A stretch of DNA of 64,000 bases from an uncultured Piscinibacter sp. (GCF_937952055.1 NZ_CALFYO010000010.1:1-64000); one strand, 5' to 3'; positions 25,873-38,505 are shown, counted from the first letter of the stretch. Program-made: numbers and translations. The notes: generated by a model not told the origin, from the letters alone.

Positions 25873-26852
25873 TCCGGCGGCGCGACCTTCTGCGCGATGG
25901 CTCCGAACACGGTGCTGCCGTCGCTGCCCTTCATCTCGAGGCGGATGGTGTCGCCGTAGCGCATGAACCCGGTCTTCGGCGCGCCCGTTTCGATGGTCTC
26001 GATGGCGCGCTTCTCGGCGATGCAGCTGTAGCCGCGCGACCAGTCCTTGTTGCTCACCGTGCCGCTGCCGACGATGCTGCCCGCGCGCACGTTGCGCGTC
26101 TTGCACAGGTGGGCGATCAGCTGGCCGAAGTGGAAGGTCATCTCCGGCCCGGCATCGCACAGGCCGACGCGCTTGCCGTTCCACACCGACTCCAGGTTGA
26201 GGTGCACGCGTCCGCCCTTCCAGGCGGCGCCGAGCTCGTCGGGCGTCACCGCCACCGGGCCGAAGGCGGTGGCCGGCTTGCTCTGCAGGAAGCCGAATCC
26301 CTTGGCCAGCTCGGCGGGGATGAGGTTGCGCAGGGACACGTCGTTGACCAGCATCAGCAGCCGGATGCCTTCCAGTGCCGCATCGGGGCTGCTGCCCATG
26401 GGCACGTCGCCGGTGACGACCGCGACCTCGGCCTCGAAGTCGATGCCGAAGTCCTCGCTGGGCACGACGATGTCGTCGGTGGGTCCGAGGAAGTCGTCGC
26501 TGCCGCCCTGGTACATCAGCGGGTCGGTGTAGAAGCTTTCGGGCACCTCGGCGCCGCGCGCCTTGCGCACCAGCTCGACGTGGTTGATGAAGGCCGAACC
26601 GTCGGCCCACTGGCAGGCGCGCGGCAGCGGCGCCATGCACTTCTCGGGTTCGAAGGCGAAGGCGTGCCGCGCCTTGCCGTGATTGAGCGTGAGGTACAGC
26701 TCCTCGAGCTGCGGCGACAGGAAGTTCCAGTCGTCCAGCACCTGCTGCAGCCGCGTCGCGATGCCGCTGGCATAGTGAGCGGTCGAGAGATCGCGCGAGA
26801 CGACGACCAGCTGGCCGTCGCGCGATCCGTCCTTGTAGGTGGCGAGTTTCAT
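25860..26852 (-). CDS. Fumarylacetoacetate hydrolase (FAH) family protein
   Basis: 330 residues. The FAH domain carries the metal-binding acidic set (IDFEAEVAVVTGDVP and LMLVNDVSLRN) and ends in GSGTVSNKDWSRGYSCIAEKRAIETIETG then GFMRYGDTIRLEMKGSDG. The N-terminal part (residues 1-90) is that of the FAH-like hydrolases with a leading SH3-like domain found in aromatic-degrading bacteria. Likely splits a C-C bond in a diketo acid. Its distance from the lig cluster (15 kb) gives no firm pathway. Possibly homogentisate-related, but no neighbours support that. Confidence 0.88.
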   Translation of the reverse strand: MKLATYKDGSRDGQLVVVSRDLSTAHYASGIATRLQQVLDDWNFLSPQLEELYLTLNHGKARHAFAFEPEKCMAPLPRACQWADGSAFINHVELVRKARGAEVPESFYTDPLMYQGGSDDFLGPTDDIVVPSEDFGIDFEAEVAVVTGDVPMGSSPDAALEGIRLLMLVNDVSLRNLIPAELAKGFGFLQSKPATAFGPVAVTPDELGAAWKGGRVHLNLESVWNGKRVGLCDAGPEMTFHFGQLIAHLCKTRNVRAGSIVGSGTVSNKDWSRGYSCIAEKRAIETIETGAPKTGFMRYGDTIRLEMKGSDGSTVFGAIAQKVAPPDQAS

Positions 26853-26893
26853 GCGAGTGGCGGGGAAACGGTTGGCGAAAGGGGCAATTGTCG

Positions 26894-28042
26894 ATGCTGT
26901 CGGCCGGGGGTGATCCGCGACGGCGCCGTGCCTTCGCCGCGCTGACCTTGCTGGCGTTGGGGCTTCATGCGCTGTTGCTCGGCGGCCTGGACCTCGGCCA
27001 GCCCACGCGCCCGGCCAGCCCGGTGTCGGCGGCGCTGCAGGTGCGCACGCTGTCGGCGGTGGTGGCCGAGGCGCCCGAGCCCGAGGCGCCGCCACCCGCG
27101 CCGGCCGCCGCGCCCCGCCCACGTCGCCGCGCACCGGCGGCCGCCGAGCCGGTGCCGCCGGTGGCCGTCGCCGTCGATGCGCCACAGCAGGCCACCGAAC
27201 CGGTGCTGAACCCTGAGCCGCTGCAGAGCACGAACCCGAGTTCGATGCCGCTGCCCTCGGAAGTCGAGCAGCCGGCCGCAGGCGCAACCGCCCCCGCGGC
27301 CTCGTCTGCGGCTGCGGCTTCGGCTGCGGCACCGGCCGCGGCATTGGCTTCGGCCCCGGCAGCGGTCGAGCCGGCAGCCTCCGAAGGCGCGAGGCTGCCG
27401 CTGTACGCCACCCGCCTGCCGCCGCCGGCCACGCTGCGCTACGAACTGCGTCGCGGCCGCCTGACGGGCGGTGGCGAATTGCTCTGGCGCACCGACGCCG
27501 GCCGCTACCAGCTGCGACTGGAAGGCTCGGTGCTCGGCCTGAACGTGCTCACCCAGGTCAGCGAGGGCGCGCTCGACGAGACCGGCCTCGCGCCGCTGCG
27601 TTTCACCGACCAGCGCGCGCGCCGCGCCGCCGTGGCGGCCAATTTCGAGCGCGAGGCCGGTCGCATCCGCTTCTCCGGGCCGAAGACCGAACTGCCCTGG
27701 CAGCCGGGCGTGCAGGACCGCCTGAGCTGGATGATCCAGCTTGCCGCGGTGGCGGCGGCCGAACCACGGCGCCTGGCCGCCGGCGAGCACATCGTCCTGC
27801 AGGTGATCGGCGCGCGTGGCGACGCCTCGCTGTGGTCCTTCCGCAGCCTGGGCCCCGAAACACTGACGCTGTTCTCCGAACCTGTCGCGACGATGCGCCT
27901 GTTGCGCGAGCCGCGCTCGGACCACGACACGCGCGTGGAGGTGTGGCTGGACCCGGCGCGCCATCACCTGCCGGTGCGTGCCACCATGGGCAACAGTGAC
28001 GAGGACCGGCTGGAACTGCGCCTGCGCGAACTGCTGCCGTGA
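26894..28042 (+). CDS. DUF3108 protein with TonB-like Pro/Ala-rich N-terminus
   Basis: 382 residues from the ATG at 26894; a TTG six bases earlier is a possible start. One N-terminal membrane helix (AFAALTLLALGLHALLLGG) is followed by about 120 residues rich in Pro, Ala and Glu (a low-complexity, TonB-like periplasmic spacer). A beta-rich DUF3108 domain follows (LRYELRRGRLTGGGELLWRTDAGRYQLRLEG through VEVWLDPARHHLPVRATMGN). The domain is thought to form a lipid- or polysaccharide-binding cup at the cell envelope; function is not established. Widely conserved in Burkholderiales. Confidence 0.85.
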   Translation: MLSAGGDPRRRRAFAALTLLALGLHALLLGGLDLGQPTRPASPVSAALQVRTLSAVVAEAPEPEAPPPAPAAAPRPRRRAPAAAEPVPPVAVAVDAPQQATEPVLNPEPLQSTNPSSMPLPSEVEQPAAGATAPAASSAAAASAAAPAAALASAPAAVEPAASEGARLPLYATRLPPPATLRYELRRGRLTGGGELLWRTDAGRYQLRLEGSVLGLNVLTQVSEGALDETGLAPLRFTDQRARRAAVAANFEREAGRIRFSGPKTELPWQPGVQDRLSWMIQLAAVAAAEPRRLAAGEHIVLQVIGARGDASLWSFRSLGPETLTLFSEPVATMRLLREPRSDHDTRVEVWLDPARHHLPVRATMGNSDEDRLELRLRELLP

Positions 28043-28112
28043 TCGCCGCCGGTCCTTGCAGGGCTTGATATTCGCGCCGATGGACTCAACTCGACTGCAG
28101 GAGAGTCCCCTC

Positions 28113-28376
28113 ATGCAGATGCTCTACAACTCGGACAGCTTTGCGGTCGTCTCGTTCGACGTTCCCGTGGCCACGGAAGACAGCACCGCGTCCCGTGGCG
28201 GTTACGAGATCGTCGACAAGTTCGCGCGCAAGGAGATCTTCATCCAGGGCGCGCTGGCCGAAAGCTTCAAGCAGGGCGTGCAGGCGCTGATCGAGACCGA
28301 TCCTTCGGAAGAAGAGATGGACGCGTACATCGAGCGCTACGCCATGCTGTCGCAGCAGCCGCTGGTGCTGCACTGA
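28113..28376 (+). CDS. DUF3567 protein
   Basis: 87 residues of the DUF3567 family, found almost only in betaproteobacteria. The sequence starts MQMLYNSDSFAVVSFDVP, has the conserved YEIVDKFARKEIFIQGALAESF and ends in a helix (EEEMDAYIERYAMLSQQPLVLH). Cytosolic; role unknown. AGGAGA lies about eight bases before the ATG. A GC-rich hairpin without a T run follows the gene at 28383-28402. Confidence 0.88.
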   Translation: MQMLYNSDSFAVVSFDVPVATEDSTASRGGYEIVDKFARKEIFIQGALAESFKQGVQALIETDPSEEEMDAYIERYAMLSQQPLVLH

Positions 28377-28542
28377 CGCCGTCGCGCCCGTGGCCGGGCG
28401 CGTGAGTGACGCCCCGACCGAGGTGCGAAAGCGGTCGACGCGGCGCCGCCTCCTGCGTTATGGTCGCCAGGCCCCTGCGTTGGCCGGGGGCTTGCCGCTT
28501 GGCGCCCCGTGCGCCAAGATGGTTGTGCCCAGGAGGTGACCG

Positions 28543-30855
28543 ATGGTGAAGCACAGCCGGAGCGCCGGTGAGGGCCGGCCGATCCTCTCGCCCGGCCTGC
28601 ACGACGCGCCGGTGCTGGACCGCATGTGCTCGCACTTCGTGCTCTCGCTGACGATGCGCAACGTCGCGCGCTTCAACCCGCGGCGCGACTGGAACAGCCT
28701 GCTCTCGCTGACCGGCAAGCACCTCGTCTGGCCCGCCTCGGTGCTGCAGCGGCTGCGCGGTTTCCTCAACGGCCGCTGCCGCGTCAACGAGCAGTGGCGC
28801 GGTCACGAGGTCTTGTCCGACGCCGCCTTCGTCGAGCGCCACGGCGCCTGGCGCGGCCCCTACGAGGAGGGCACGCTGTTCTTCTACCTCGACGAGTACG
28901 TCAAGGACGCGCCGAAGGACCTGCTTGCCGTGCTCGGTGCCACCGCCGACTGGCTGGAGCGCAGCCTGAAGAAGGAATCGACGCTGGTCGAGAAGAACAT
29001 CGACGCCCTCGCCGGCCTGCTTCAGCTCAACCCCGCCGAGCGTGCGCTGCTGCTGTACGGCACGCTGGCCCGCTACCAGCGCGACCTGCGCGGCCTGCTC
29101 GTCGAGTTCAAGGTCAGCAATGCGCAGGAGGCCTACGCAGCGATCGCCCGCGTGGCCGGCGTCAACGAGTCCGACGTGGCCGAGGCGCTGCGCGCAGGTT
29201 CGCGGCTCGAACGCATCGGCATGGTCGAGAACCTCATTTCGGAGCACAACATCACCGACCTCGCCGACCTGATGAAGGTCAGCGAGCAGTTGCCGCCGGT
29301 GCTCATGCGCCACTACGAGGGCCCGTCCGACCTGATGGCGGTGTTCACCCGGCCGGCCGCCCGCAGCGAGCTGGGCGAAACCGACTTCCACTACGTCGGC
29401 GACGACTGCCGCATGATGACTGCGCTGCTGCGCTCTGCGGTGGCGCGCAAGGAGCCCGGCGTCAACATCCTGCTCTATGGGCCTCCCGGCACCGGCAAGA
29501 CCGAGTTGGCCAAAGTGGCGGCGCAAGCCGCGGGCCTGGAGCTCTACGAGGTGGAGTACGCCGACCGCGACGGCAACTCGCTGTCCGGCCGCGACCGCTA
29601 CCGCTCGCTGCAGATCAGCCAGGTGTTCCTCAAGGGCAGCGCCAACGTGGCGCTGCTGTTCGACGAGGTGGAGGACGTGTTTCCGCCGATCTCCACCGAC
29701 GCCGCGCAGCTGATGGCGAGACTGGACAGCGGCGACGCCGCGCCCACCGGCAGCGTCAGCGGCAAGGCCTGGGTGAACCAGATCCTCGAGACCAACCCGG
29801 TGCCGGTGATCTGGGTCACCAACCGCATCGAGCAGATCGACCTCGCCTTCCGCCGCCGCTTCCAGTACCACCTCGAGCTGAAGAGCCCGCCGCCGGGCGC
29901 GCGCGAGGCGCTGGTGGCGCGCGCGCTGGCCGGCGTGGACGTGGGCGAGACCTTCGCCGCCCGGCTGTCCGAGCGCCGCGGGCTCACGCCGGCGCAGATC
30001 CGCACCGCAGTGAAGTTCGCGCGCTTGGCCGGCGAGGGCGGCGCGCTCGGCACCGAGGCGCTGATCGAGCGGCAGCTCGGCAATGCCGACAAGGCGCTGG
30101 GCAATGCCGGCGCCGAGCGCGCCGCCCGGCGTGTGGTGACGCGCTACGACCTCTCGCTGCTGAACACCGAGTCCCGTTTCGAAGTGCCGAAGATCGTCGA
30201 GGCGCTGCGCCGCAAGGGCTTCGGAACGCTGTGCTTCTACGGTCCGCCTGGCACCGGCAAGACGGCACTGGCCGAGCACCTCGCCGCCGAATTGCGGCGC
30301 CCGCTGATGGTTCGGCAGGCCAGCGACCTGGTCAGCAAGTTCGTCGGAGAGACCGAACAGAACATGGCGAAGATGTTTGCCGAGGCCGAGTCCGAGCAGG
30401 CGGTGCTGCTGCTCGACGAGGCCGACAGCTTCCTGCGCAGCCGGCGTCTGGCCGAGCGCAACTACGAGGTCAGCGAGGTCAACGAGATGCTGCAGGGCAT
30501 GGAGCGCTACGCCGGCGTGTTCATCTGCACGACCAACCTGTTCCAGGACCTCGACGAAGCGGCGCTGCGGCGCTTCACCTTCAAGATCCAGTTCAAGTCG
30601 CTGACGCCGGAGCAGCGCGAGCGCATGTTCGTCGCCGAGGCGCTGGACGGCGACGAAACACGGCTCACCGGCGAGCAGCGCAAGCGGCTGCGCGTGATGG
30701 ACCTGCTTGCGCCGGGCGATTTCGCCGCCGTGAAGCGGCAGGTGGACGTGCTCGGCGAGCGCTTCGAGCCCGACGAGTTCCTCTCGCAGCTCGAGGCGGA
30801 GCACCGGGTCAAGCCGGAGGTGCGCCAGCGGCGCGGCATCGGCTTCGTGCAGTGA
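28543..30855 (+). CDS. Double-AAA-domain ATPase of unknown function
   Basis: 770 residues, no membrane helix. The N-terminal 280 residues are helical and lack a recognised domain. AAA module 1 has Walker A GPPGTGKT at 313-320, Walker B VALLFDEVEDVF and sensor/Arg-finger region WVTNRIEQIDLAFRRRF. Module 2 has Walker A GPPGTGKT at 567-574, Walker B AVLLLDEADSFL and the ending DLDEAALRRFTFKIQF. The second Walker B is followed by a pore-loop-like MVRQASDLVSKFVGETEQNMAKMF, as in Cdc48/FtsH-class unfoldases. A Cdc48-like or remodelling ATPase is inferred. It stands alone, 166 bp after DUF3567, so no partner is suggested. Confidence 0.85.
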   Translation: MVKHSRSAGEGRPILSPGLHDAPVLDRMCSHFVLSLTMRNVARFNPRRDWNSLLSLTGKHLVWPASVLQRLRGFLNGRCRVNEQWRGHEVLSDAAFVERHGAWRGPYEEGTLFFYLDEYVKDAPKDLLAVLGATADWLERSLKKESTLVEKNIDALAGLLQLNPAERALLLYGTLARYQRDLRGLLVEFKVSNAQEAYAAIARVAGVNESDVAEALRAGSRLERIGMVENLISEHNITDLADLMKVSEQLPPVLMRHYEGPSDLMAVFTRPAARSELGETDFHYVGDDCRMMTALLRSAVARKEPGVNILLYGPPGTGKTELAKVAAQAAGLELYEVEYADRDGNSLSGRDRYRSLQISQVFLKGSANVALLFDEVEDVFPPISTDAAQLMARLDSGDAAPTGSVSGKAWVNQILETNPVPVIWVTNRIEQIDLAFRRRFQYHLELKSPPPGAREALVARALAGVDVGETFAARLSERRGLTPAQIRTAVKFARLAGEGGALGTEALIERQLGNADKALGNAGAERAARRVVTRYDLSLLNTESRFEVPKIVEALRRKGFGTLCFYGPPGTGKTALAEHLAAELRRPLMVRQASDLVSKFVGETEQNMAKMFAEAESEQAVLLLDEADSFLRSRRLAERNYEVSEVNEMLQGMERYAGVFICTTNLFQDLDEAALRRFTFKIQFKSLTPEQRERMFVAEALDGDETRLTGEQRKRLRVMDLLAPGDFAAVKRQVDVLGERFEPDEFLSQLEAEHRVKPEVRQRRGIGFVQ

Positions 30856-30958
30856 TCCGGGCGGGTGCGTGACACACCGCACGCCGCGAGCGTGCGGACC
30901 CTGCAGACGGCGCGGATGGCGCCGATAAGGCCGGATTGGATTCCCCTGCACGCGCGCC

Positions 30959-32038
30959 TTGCCCTCCGACGCCCTCATCACCTGGCAGTTCAGTCCGGCA
31001 CTCGACTTCGCTGCCTGGGCGCTGGCCGCCCTGGCCTTCTACGTCGCCCAGGACCTGGCGCGCCGCCTCGGTGGCACGAGCGGTCGCGCTGCGGTGTGGT
31101 GGCTGGCCGGCGCCGCGGTCTCGCTCGGCACCGGGCTGTGGAGCATGCACTTCGTCACGCTGGCGGGGCGGCCGCTGCACATCGCGGTCGGCTACGGCGG
31201 CGCAGCGACCGCGGCCATCTGGCTGGCGGACGTGGCCGCGAGCGCGGCGGCGCTTCGCCTCGGCCTGGCCGGCCCGCTGCGACCGGTCCGCGTGCTGGGT
31301 GCCGCGCTGCTGTTCGCCGGGGTGGCGGTGGCCACCGGCATCGGCCAGGTCACCGACATGCGCCTGACGCCGGCGCCGCACTGGCGGGCGTTGGGGCCTG
31401 GACTGGCCGTGCCGGCGCTGGCCGCGCTGCTCGCCGCCGCCGTCTGGCTGGCCGGCGTGCCGCGCGGCGTCGAGCTGCGCTGGCGCGTCTCGGCCGCGGC
31501 GCTGGCTGCGCTCGGCCTGCTCGGTGCCCACCGCCTCGTCGCGCTGGCGGCGGCAGTGCCGCAGGACGCGGTGTCGCTGAACCAGACGGCCTGGCTCGCC
31601 GACTCCACGCTGGCGCTGCTGGCGGCCGTCGCCACGTTCGCCCTGGGCGCGACGCTGCTCGCGCTGTCGGTGATGGAGTCGCGCATGCGGCTGGCGCTGC
31701 GTGCCGCGATCGAACGCGTCGAGGCCGCGGCGCGTACCGATGCGCTGACGCAATTGCCCAACCGGCTGTCCTTGGAGGCGCGTCTGGATGCCGGCGCGCG
31801 CCGTGCCGCACAGGCGCCGATGCCGATGGCGGTGCTCTTCATCGCGCTGGAAAAGTTCAAGCCGGTCAATGACTCCTTCGGCCGTCGCGTCGGCGACCTG
31901 CTGCTGCAGGCCACGGCGCAGCGGCTGCGTGCCGCGGCCGGCTCGCGAGGCATGCTGGCGCGGGTGGGCGGCGTCGAATTCGTGCTGATGCTCGGGCCGG
32001 GCACCGGCCGCGGCGAAGCCGCCGAGGCGGCGCAGTGA
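30959..32038 (+). CDS. MHYT sensor plus partial GGDEF domain (5' fragment of broken gene)
   Basis: 359 residues. About seven membrane helices contain the MHYT-type motif GLWSMHFVTL, thought to bind copper or sense a gas or redox signal. A GGDEF domain (TDALTQLPNRLSLEARLD, FKPVNDSFGRRVGD, VGGVEFVLML) is cut off by TGA before its last strand. Could still be translated as a truncated membrane protein. The TTG start lacks a clear ribosome site; the frame is closed by TAA 33 bases upstream, so the start cannot be much earlier. Confidence 0.6.
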   Translation: MPSDALITWQFSPALDFAAWALAALAFYVAQDLARRLGGTSGRAAVWWLAGAAVSLGTGLWSMHFVTLAGRPLHIAVGYGGAATAAIWLADVAASAAALRLGLAGPLRPVRVLGAALLFAGVAVATGIGQVTDMRLTPAPHWRALGPGLAVPALAALLAAAVWLAGVPRGVELRWRVSAAALAALGLLGAHRLVALAAAVPQDAVSLNQTAWLADSTLALLAAVATFALGATLLALSVMESRMRLALRAAIERVEAAARTDALTQLPNRLSLEARLDAGARRAAQAPMPMAVLFIALEKFKPVNDSFGRRVGDLLLQATAQRLRAAAGSRGMLARVGGVEFVLMLGPGTGRGEAAEAAQ

Positions 32039-32083
32039 CTGCTCGACGCGCTCGCCGAGCCCTGCGAGATCGAAGGCCGGTCG

Positions 32084-33070
32084 ATGCCGGTGAGCGCCTC
32101 GATCGGCATCGTGCTCCACCCGCGCGACGGCGCGCTGTCGACGGCCATGGCCCACGCCGAAGCGGCGTCGCGCGAGGCCAAGCGCAACGGCGGCGCGACC
32201 TTCGCCTTCTTCGAGACGCGCATGCTCGGCGACGCCCGCGAGCAGATCGAGCTGCTGCGCGACCTGCGCCAGGCCGTGTCGCGCCAGCAGCTCGAGTTGT
32301 ACTACCAGCCCAAAGTGCATGCGCCGACCGGCGAGATCACCGGCGCCGGGGCATTGCTGCGCTGGCACCACCCGCAGCGCGGCATGGTCAGCCCGGCGCA
32401 GTTCGTGCCTCTGGCCGAGCGCCACGGCCTGATCGGCACGCTTGGCCAGTGGGTCATCGAAGAGGCCTGCCGGCAGACGCGCGCCTGGCGAGACCAGGGC
32501 CTGCGCATGCGTGTGGCGATCAACCTGTCGGTGCATCAGCTGCGCCAGCCCGACCTCGCCGAGCGCATCGCCGCGGCCCTGCAGCGCCACCAGGTGCACC
32601 CGCAGCGGCTGACCTGCGAGATCACCGAGTCCGCGGCGATGGAGGACGCCGAGGGCACGCACGCGATCTTCGAGAGGCTCGCCGCGGTGGGCGTGCACCT
32701 GTCGGTCGACGACTTCGGCACCGGCTACTGCAACTTCGCGATGCTGCGCAAACTGCCGGCCGAGGAGCTGAAGATCGACCGCAGCTTCGTGCTCGACCTG
32801 GAGAGCAGTGCCGACGCGCGCGCAGTCGTCGATGCCGTGGTCAAGCTCGCCCAGGCGCTGGGCCGCAGGGTGGTCGCCGAGGGCGTGGAGTCGGAGGGTC
32901 AGGCGCAGGTGCTGCGCGCGCTCGGCTGCGACGTGCTGCAGGGCTACCTTTACGCCAAGCCGATGTCGGCCAAGGCGCTGGCGCAGTGGGCGATGACCGA
33001 GGTCGGCCCGAGGACGCTCGACTTCAGCGCCTCGCTGTTCCAGAACACGCAGCCGACGTCCCTGCACTGA
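32084..33070 (+). CDS. EAL-domain fragment (3' part of broken gene)
   Basis: 328 residues if translated from the ATG at 32084. It has the tail of the GGDEF domain (VSASIGIVLHPRDG), then an EAL domain with YYQPKVHAPTGEITGAGALLRW (degenerate EAL), ITESAAMED, SVDDFGTGYCNFAMLRKLPAEELKIDRSFV and VVAEGVESEGQ. All later catalytic-loop motifs are intact except the first Glu. Expression of this part alone is unproven. It ends 33 bp before metH part 1. Confidence 0.55.
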   Translation: MPVSASIGIVLHPRDGALSTAMAHAEAASREAKRNGGATFAFFETRMLGDAREQIELLRDLRQAVSRQQLELYYQPKVHAPTGEITGAGALLRWHHPQRGMVSPAQFVPLAERHGLIGTLGQWVIEEACRQTRAWRDQGLRMRVAINLSVHQLRQPDLAERIAAALQRHQVHPQRLTCEITESAAMEDAEGTHAIFERLAAVGVHLSVDDFGTGYCNFAMLRKLPAEELKIDRSFVLDLESSADARAVVDAVVKLAQALGRRVVAEGVESEGQAQVLRALGCDVLQGYLYAKPMSAKALAQWAMTEVGPRTLDFSASLFQNTQPTSLH

Positions 33071-33103
33071 ACGGGGCGTGGGGCCCGCTCCTAGAATGCC
33101 GGG

Positions 33104-34153
<1,050 letters not shown>

Positions 34154-34233
34154 TCGGGACCACGGCAGCGGCTTGTGCAGGATCTGGCGCAAGCCGCGGC
34201 GTGCCGAGCCGGGCTGCCGCGCACGGCGTTCGT

Positions 34234-34797
34234 TCAGCGCTCGGCGCGCTCGCCGACGAGGATCTCGAGCCGGCCGTCGGCCGCGTTGCGGCCGCGCGGC
34301 GACTGACCCGACACCACCATGCGGCGCGCCGGCACGCCGCGCATCACCATCCAGTCGCGTGCGCTGGCAGCGCGGTCCAGTGCCAGCGCGGCGCCGCCGC
34401 GCCGGTCGACCGGCCCGACAATCTGCACCTCGGCGCGCGGCAGCGTGCGCAGCGAAGCGGCCACCTTGTCGAGCCAAGCGCCGGCGGTGGGTGTCAACGC
34501 AGGGCGCCCGGCCGCGAAGCTGTCGTCGGCGGGCAGGCTGATCCACAGTCGCTGGTCGCTGGTCTGCGAGACGTCCGCGCCCGAGCCGAACAGCGAAGCG
34601 CGCAGCTGCGCGCCGGCCGATTCCAGGCGCGGCGTCCAGGCCCAGGCACCGGACGGAGCGACCGGCAGCGGCGCGGCAGCAACCGGCGGCGGCACCGCGG
34701 GCGTCTGGACTTGCGGCAGCGCGCAGCCGCCGAGCGCCAGTGCCGCTGCCGCGACGGCCGTCGTGGTTCGGCTTGTGACGCGTTCGCACGGGAACAT
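34234..34797 (-). CDS. OmpA-family lipoprotein
   Basis: 187 residues from the ATG at 34797 (the frame could start further up at 34851). Lipoprotein signal peptide with lipobox ALGGC: VAAAALALGGCALP. A Pro/Ala-rich spacer follows, then an OmpA-like peptidoglycan-binding domain (RLWISLPADDSFAAGRPALTPTAGAWLDKVAASLRTL, ending MVVSGQSPRGRNAADGRLEILV). Expected to be anchored in the outer membrane. It lies between the two metH genes and diverges from the riboswitch-controlled second one. Confidence 0.85.
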   Translation of the reverse strand: MFPCERVTSRTTTAVAAAALALGGCALPQVQTPAVPPPVAAAPLPVAPSGAWAWTPRLESAGAQLRASLFGSGADVSQTSDQRLWISLPADDSFAAGRPALTPTAGAWLDKVAASLRTLPRAEVQIVGPVDRRGGAALALDRAASARDWMVMRGVPARRMVVSGQSPRGRNAADGRLEILVGERAER

Positions 34798-34860
34798 GCC
34801 GTCGATTGCAGCCCATGGCCGGGCCGCGGGCAAGACCGGGCTTGCGAGCATCCGTAACCG

Positions 34861-34866
34861 TACAAT
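34861..34866 (+). promoter_or_regulatory. Probable -10 element (TACAAT) for riboswitch-metH
   Basis: TACAAT lies eight bases before the first paired base of the riboswitch, which is where transcription should begin. A matching -35 box is not clear; TTGCGA at 34842 has too short a spacer (13 bases). Confidence 0.5.
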
Positions 34867-34873
34867 GGGCGTT

Positions 34874-34974
34874 CGCCCGAGGAGCGTTGCGACGACCGGG
34901 ACCGCCTCAGGTCCTTTGCGGTCGCCAGGCTCGGGCGGAGCGGACCAAACGGCCCGCGTTCAACGGCGCTCACC
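34874..34974 (+). promoter_or_regulatory. S-adenosylhomocysteine (SAH) riboswitch
   Basis: Matches the SAH riboswitch consensus by eye. P1 is formed by cgcccgag (34874-34881) and ctcgggcg (34930-34937). The conserved gaggagcgttgcgac and gccaggctcggg segments are present. A pseudoknot pairs gagcg-ttg (34882-34889) with caa...cgctc (34961-34971), inside the conserved aacggcgctcaccc. The variable hairpin between (34895-34920) is gaccgggaccgcctcaggtcc. SAH riboswitches activate genes for SAH recycling when SAH builds up, so this would raise methionine synthase output. It ends 45 bp before the metH start. Confidence 0.93.
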
Positions 34975-35019
34975 CGACCTTGGTCGCGGTGAGCCCGCGG
35001 CCCCGATGGAAGCGCCGCG

Positions 35020-37752
<2,733 letters not shown>

Positions 37753-37818
37753 CGGGGGCGCCTCGACACGTGACCGGCGGTCGCCAGGCGCCCGTTGCAC
37801 TGACCTTCTGTTACCACT

Positions 37819-37839
37819 GATGCCTGCGCGGCAGGCATC
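37819..37839. terminator. Inverted repeat after metH
   Basis: Perfect 9-bp stem gatgcctgc / gcaggcatc with a 3-base loop, 67 bp past the metH stop. No T run follows, so it is either a weak terminator or an mRNA-stabilising hairpin. Confidence 0.35.
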
Positions 37840-37896
37840 GAGGTCGGCCGTTGCAGTCGAATGGGCGTTGTCACCGAGATTCCCTGGAGAACAAAC

Positions 37897-38505
37897 ATGA
37901 GCATCGACACTTCCCCCGGCGCAGTGCCTGCGGCCAGGCCCCCGTCGCGCACCGTCTGGCTGATCGCCGGGGTGCTCGGCGCCGCTTCGCTGGCCGCCGG
38001 CGCCGGCATGATGGCGCGCAAGGGCCTGCCCGAGCCGGCCACGCAACCGGTGCCGGTGCAGGAGGCTGCAGCGCCCGATCCCAAGCCGGACGTCAAGCCG
38101 GTGCAGAAGCTCGCCGCGGCGCCCAAGGCGGCGCCCGCCGCGCCCAAGGTCGCGGCGGCCCCCGTCTGTCGCGACTGCGGCGTGGTCGAGTCGGTGCGGG
38201 CGATCACGAAGAAGGGCGAGGCCAGCGGCGTCGGCGCGGTGGCCGGCGGTGTGCTCGGCGCGGCGCTGGGCAACCAGGTCGGTGGGGGCAATGGTCGCAA
38301 GGCGATGACCGTGATCGGCGCCGTCGGCGGCGGCGTAGCCGGTCACGAGATCGAGAAGCGAGCCAAGAGCACCACCGTGCACCAGGTCACCGTGCGCATG
38401 GACGACGGCTCCGTGCGCACCATCGAGCAGGCGACGGCGCCGCAGACCGGTGAGCGGGTGCAGGTCGAGGGCAACAAGCTCAGGCCGCTGCCGGCACGCG
38501 GCTGA
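37897..38505 (+). CDS. Glycine-zipper 2TM-domain envelope protein
   Basis: 202 residues. One N-terminal membrane helix (TVWLIAGVLGAASLAAGAGMMA) is followed by a Pro/Ala/Lys spacer and CRDCGVVESVRAI, then a glycine-zipper domain (GVGAVAGGVLGAALGNQVGGGNGRKAMTVIGAVGGGVAGHEIEK), ending in a small beta domain (VTVRMDDGSVRTIEQ). Related to the SlyB/17-kDa antigen (Rick_17kDa_Anti) group of outer-membrane-associated proteins, but anchored here by a helix, not by a lipid. I chose the ATG at 37897 because GGAGA lies seven bases before it; the frame also opens at 37861. Confidence 0.85.
   Translation: MSIDTSPGAVPAARPPSRTVWLIAGVLGAASLAAGAGMMARKGLPEPATQPVPVQEAAAPDPKPDVKPVQKLAAAPKAAPAAPKVAAAPVCRDCGVVESVRAITKKGEASGVGAVAGGVLGAALGNQVGGGNGRKAMTVIGAVGGGVAGHEIEKRAKSTTVHQVTVRMDDGSVRTIEQATAPQTGERVQVEGNKLRPLPARG

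Larger units (their letters stand above)
30959..33070 (+). pseudogene. MHYT-GGDEF-EAL protein gene broken by an in-frame TGA
   Basis: One frame runs from a TTG at 30959 to 33070 (703 codons) and is interrupted only by TGA at 32036-32038, after AAEAAQ and before LLDALAEP. Without it the product would be a membrane MHYT sensor followed by GGDEF and EAL domains. The GGDEF domain straddles the stop. Two more signs of decay are seen: the GGDEF motif reads GGVEF (Asp to Val) and the EAL motif reads GAL in GAGALLRW (Glu to Gly). Both would abolish cyclic-di-GMP synthesis and hydrolysis, so even a repaired protein would be a non-catalytic sensor. A CGA-to-TGA change, one transition, would explain the stop; a sequencing error is not excluded. 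Confidence 0.75.

Noticed and set aside
28383..28402. GC-rich hairpin cgcgcccg-tggc-cgggcgcg after the DUF3567 gene
   Set aside because: No T run follows, and such hairpins arise easily at this GC content.
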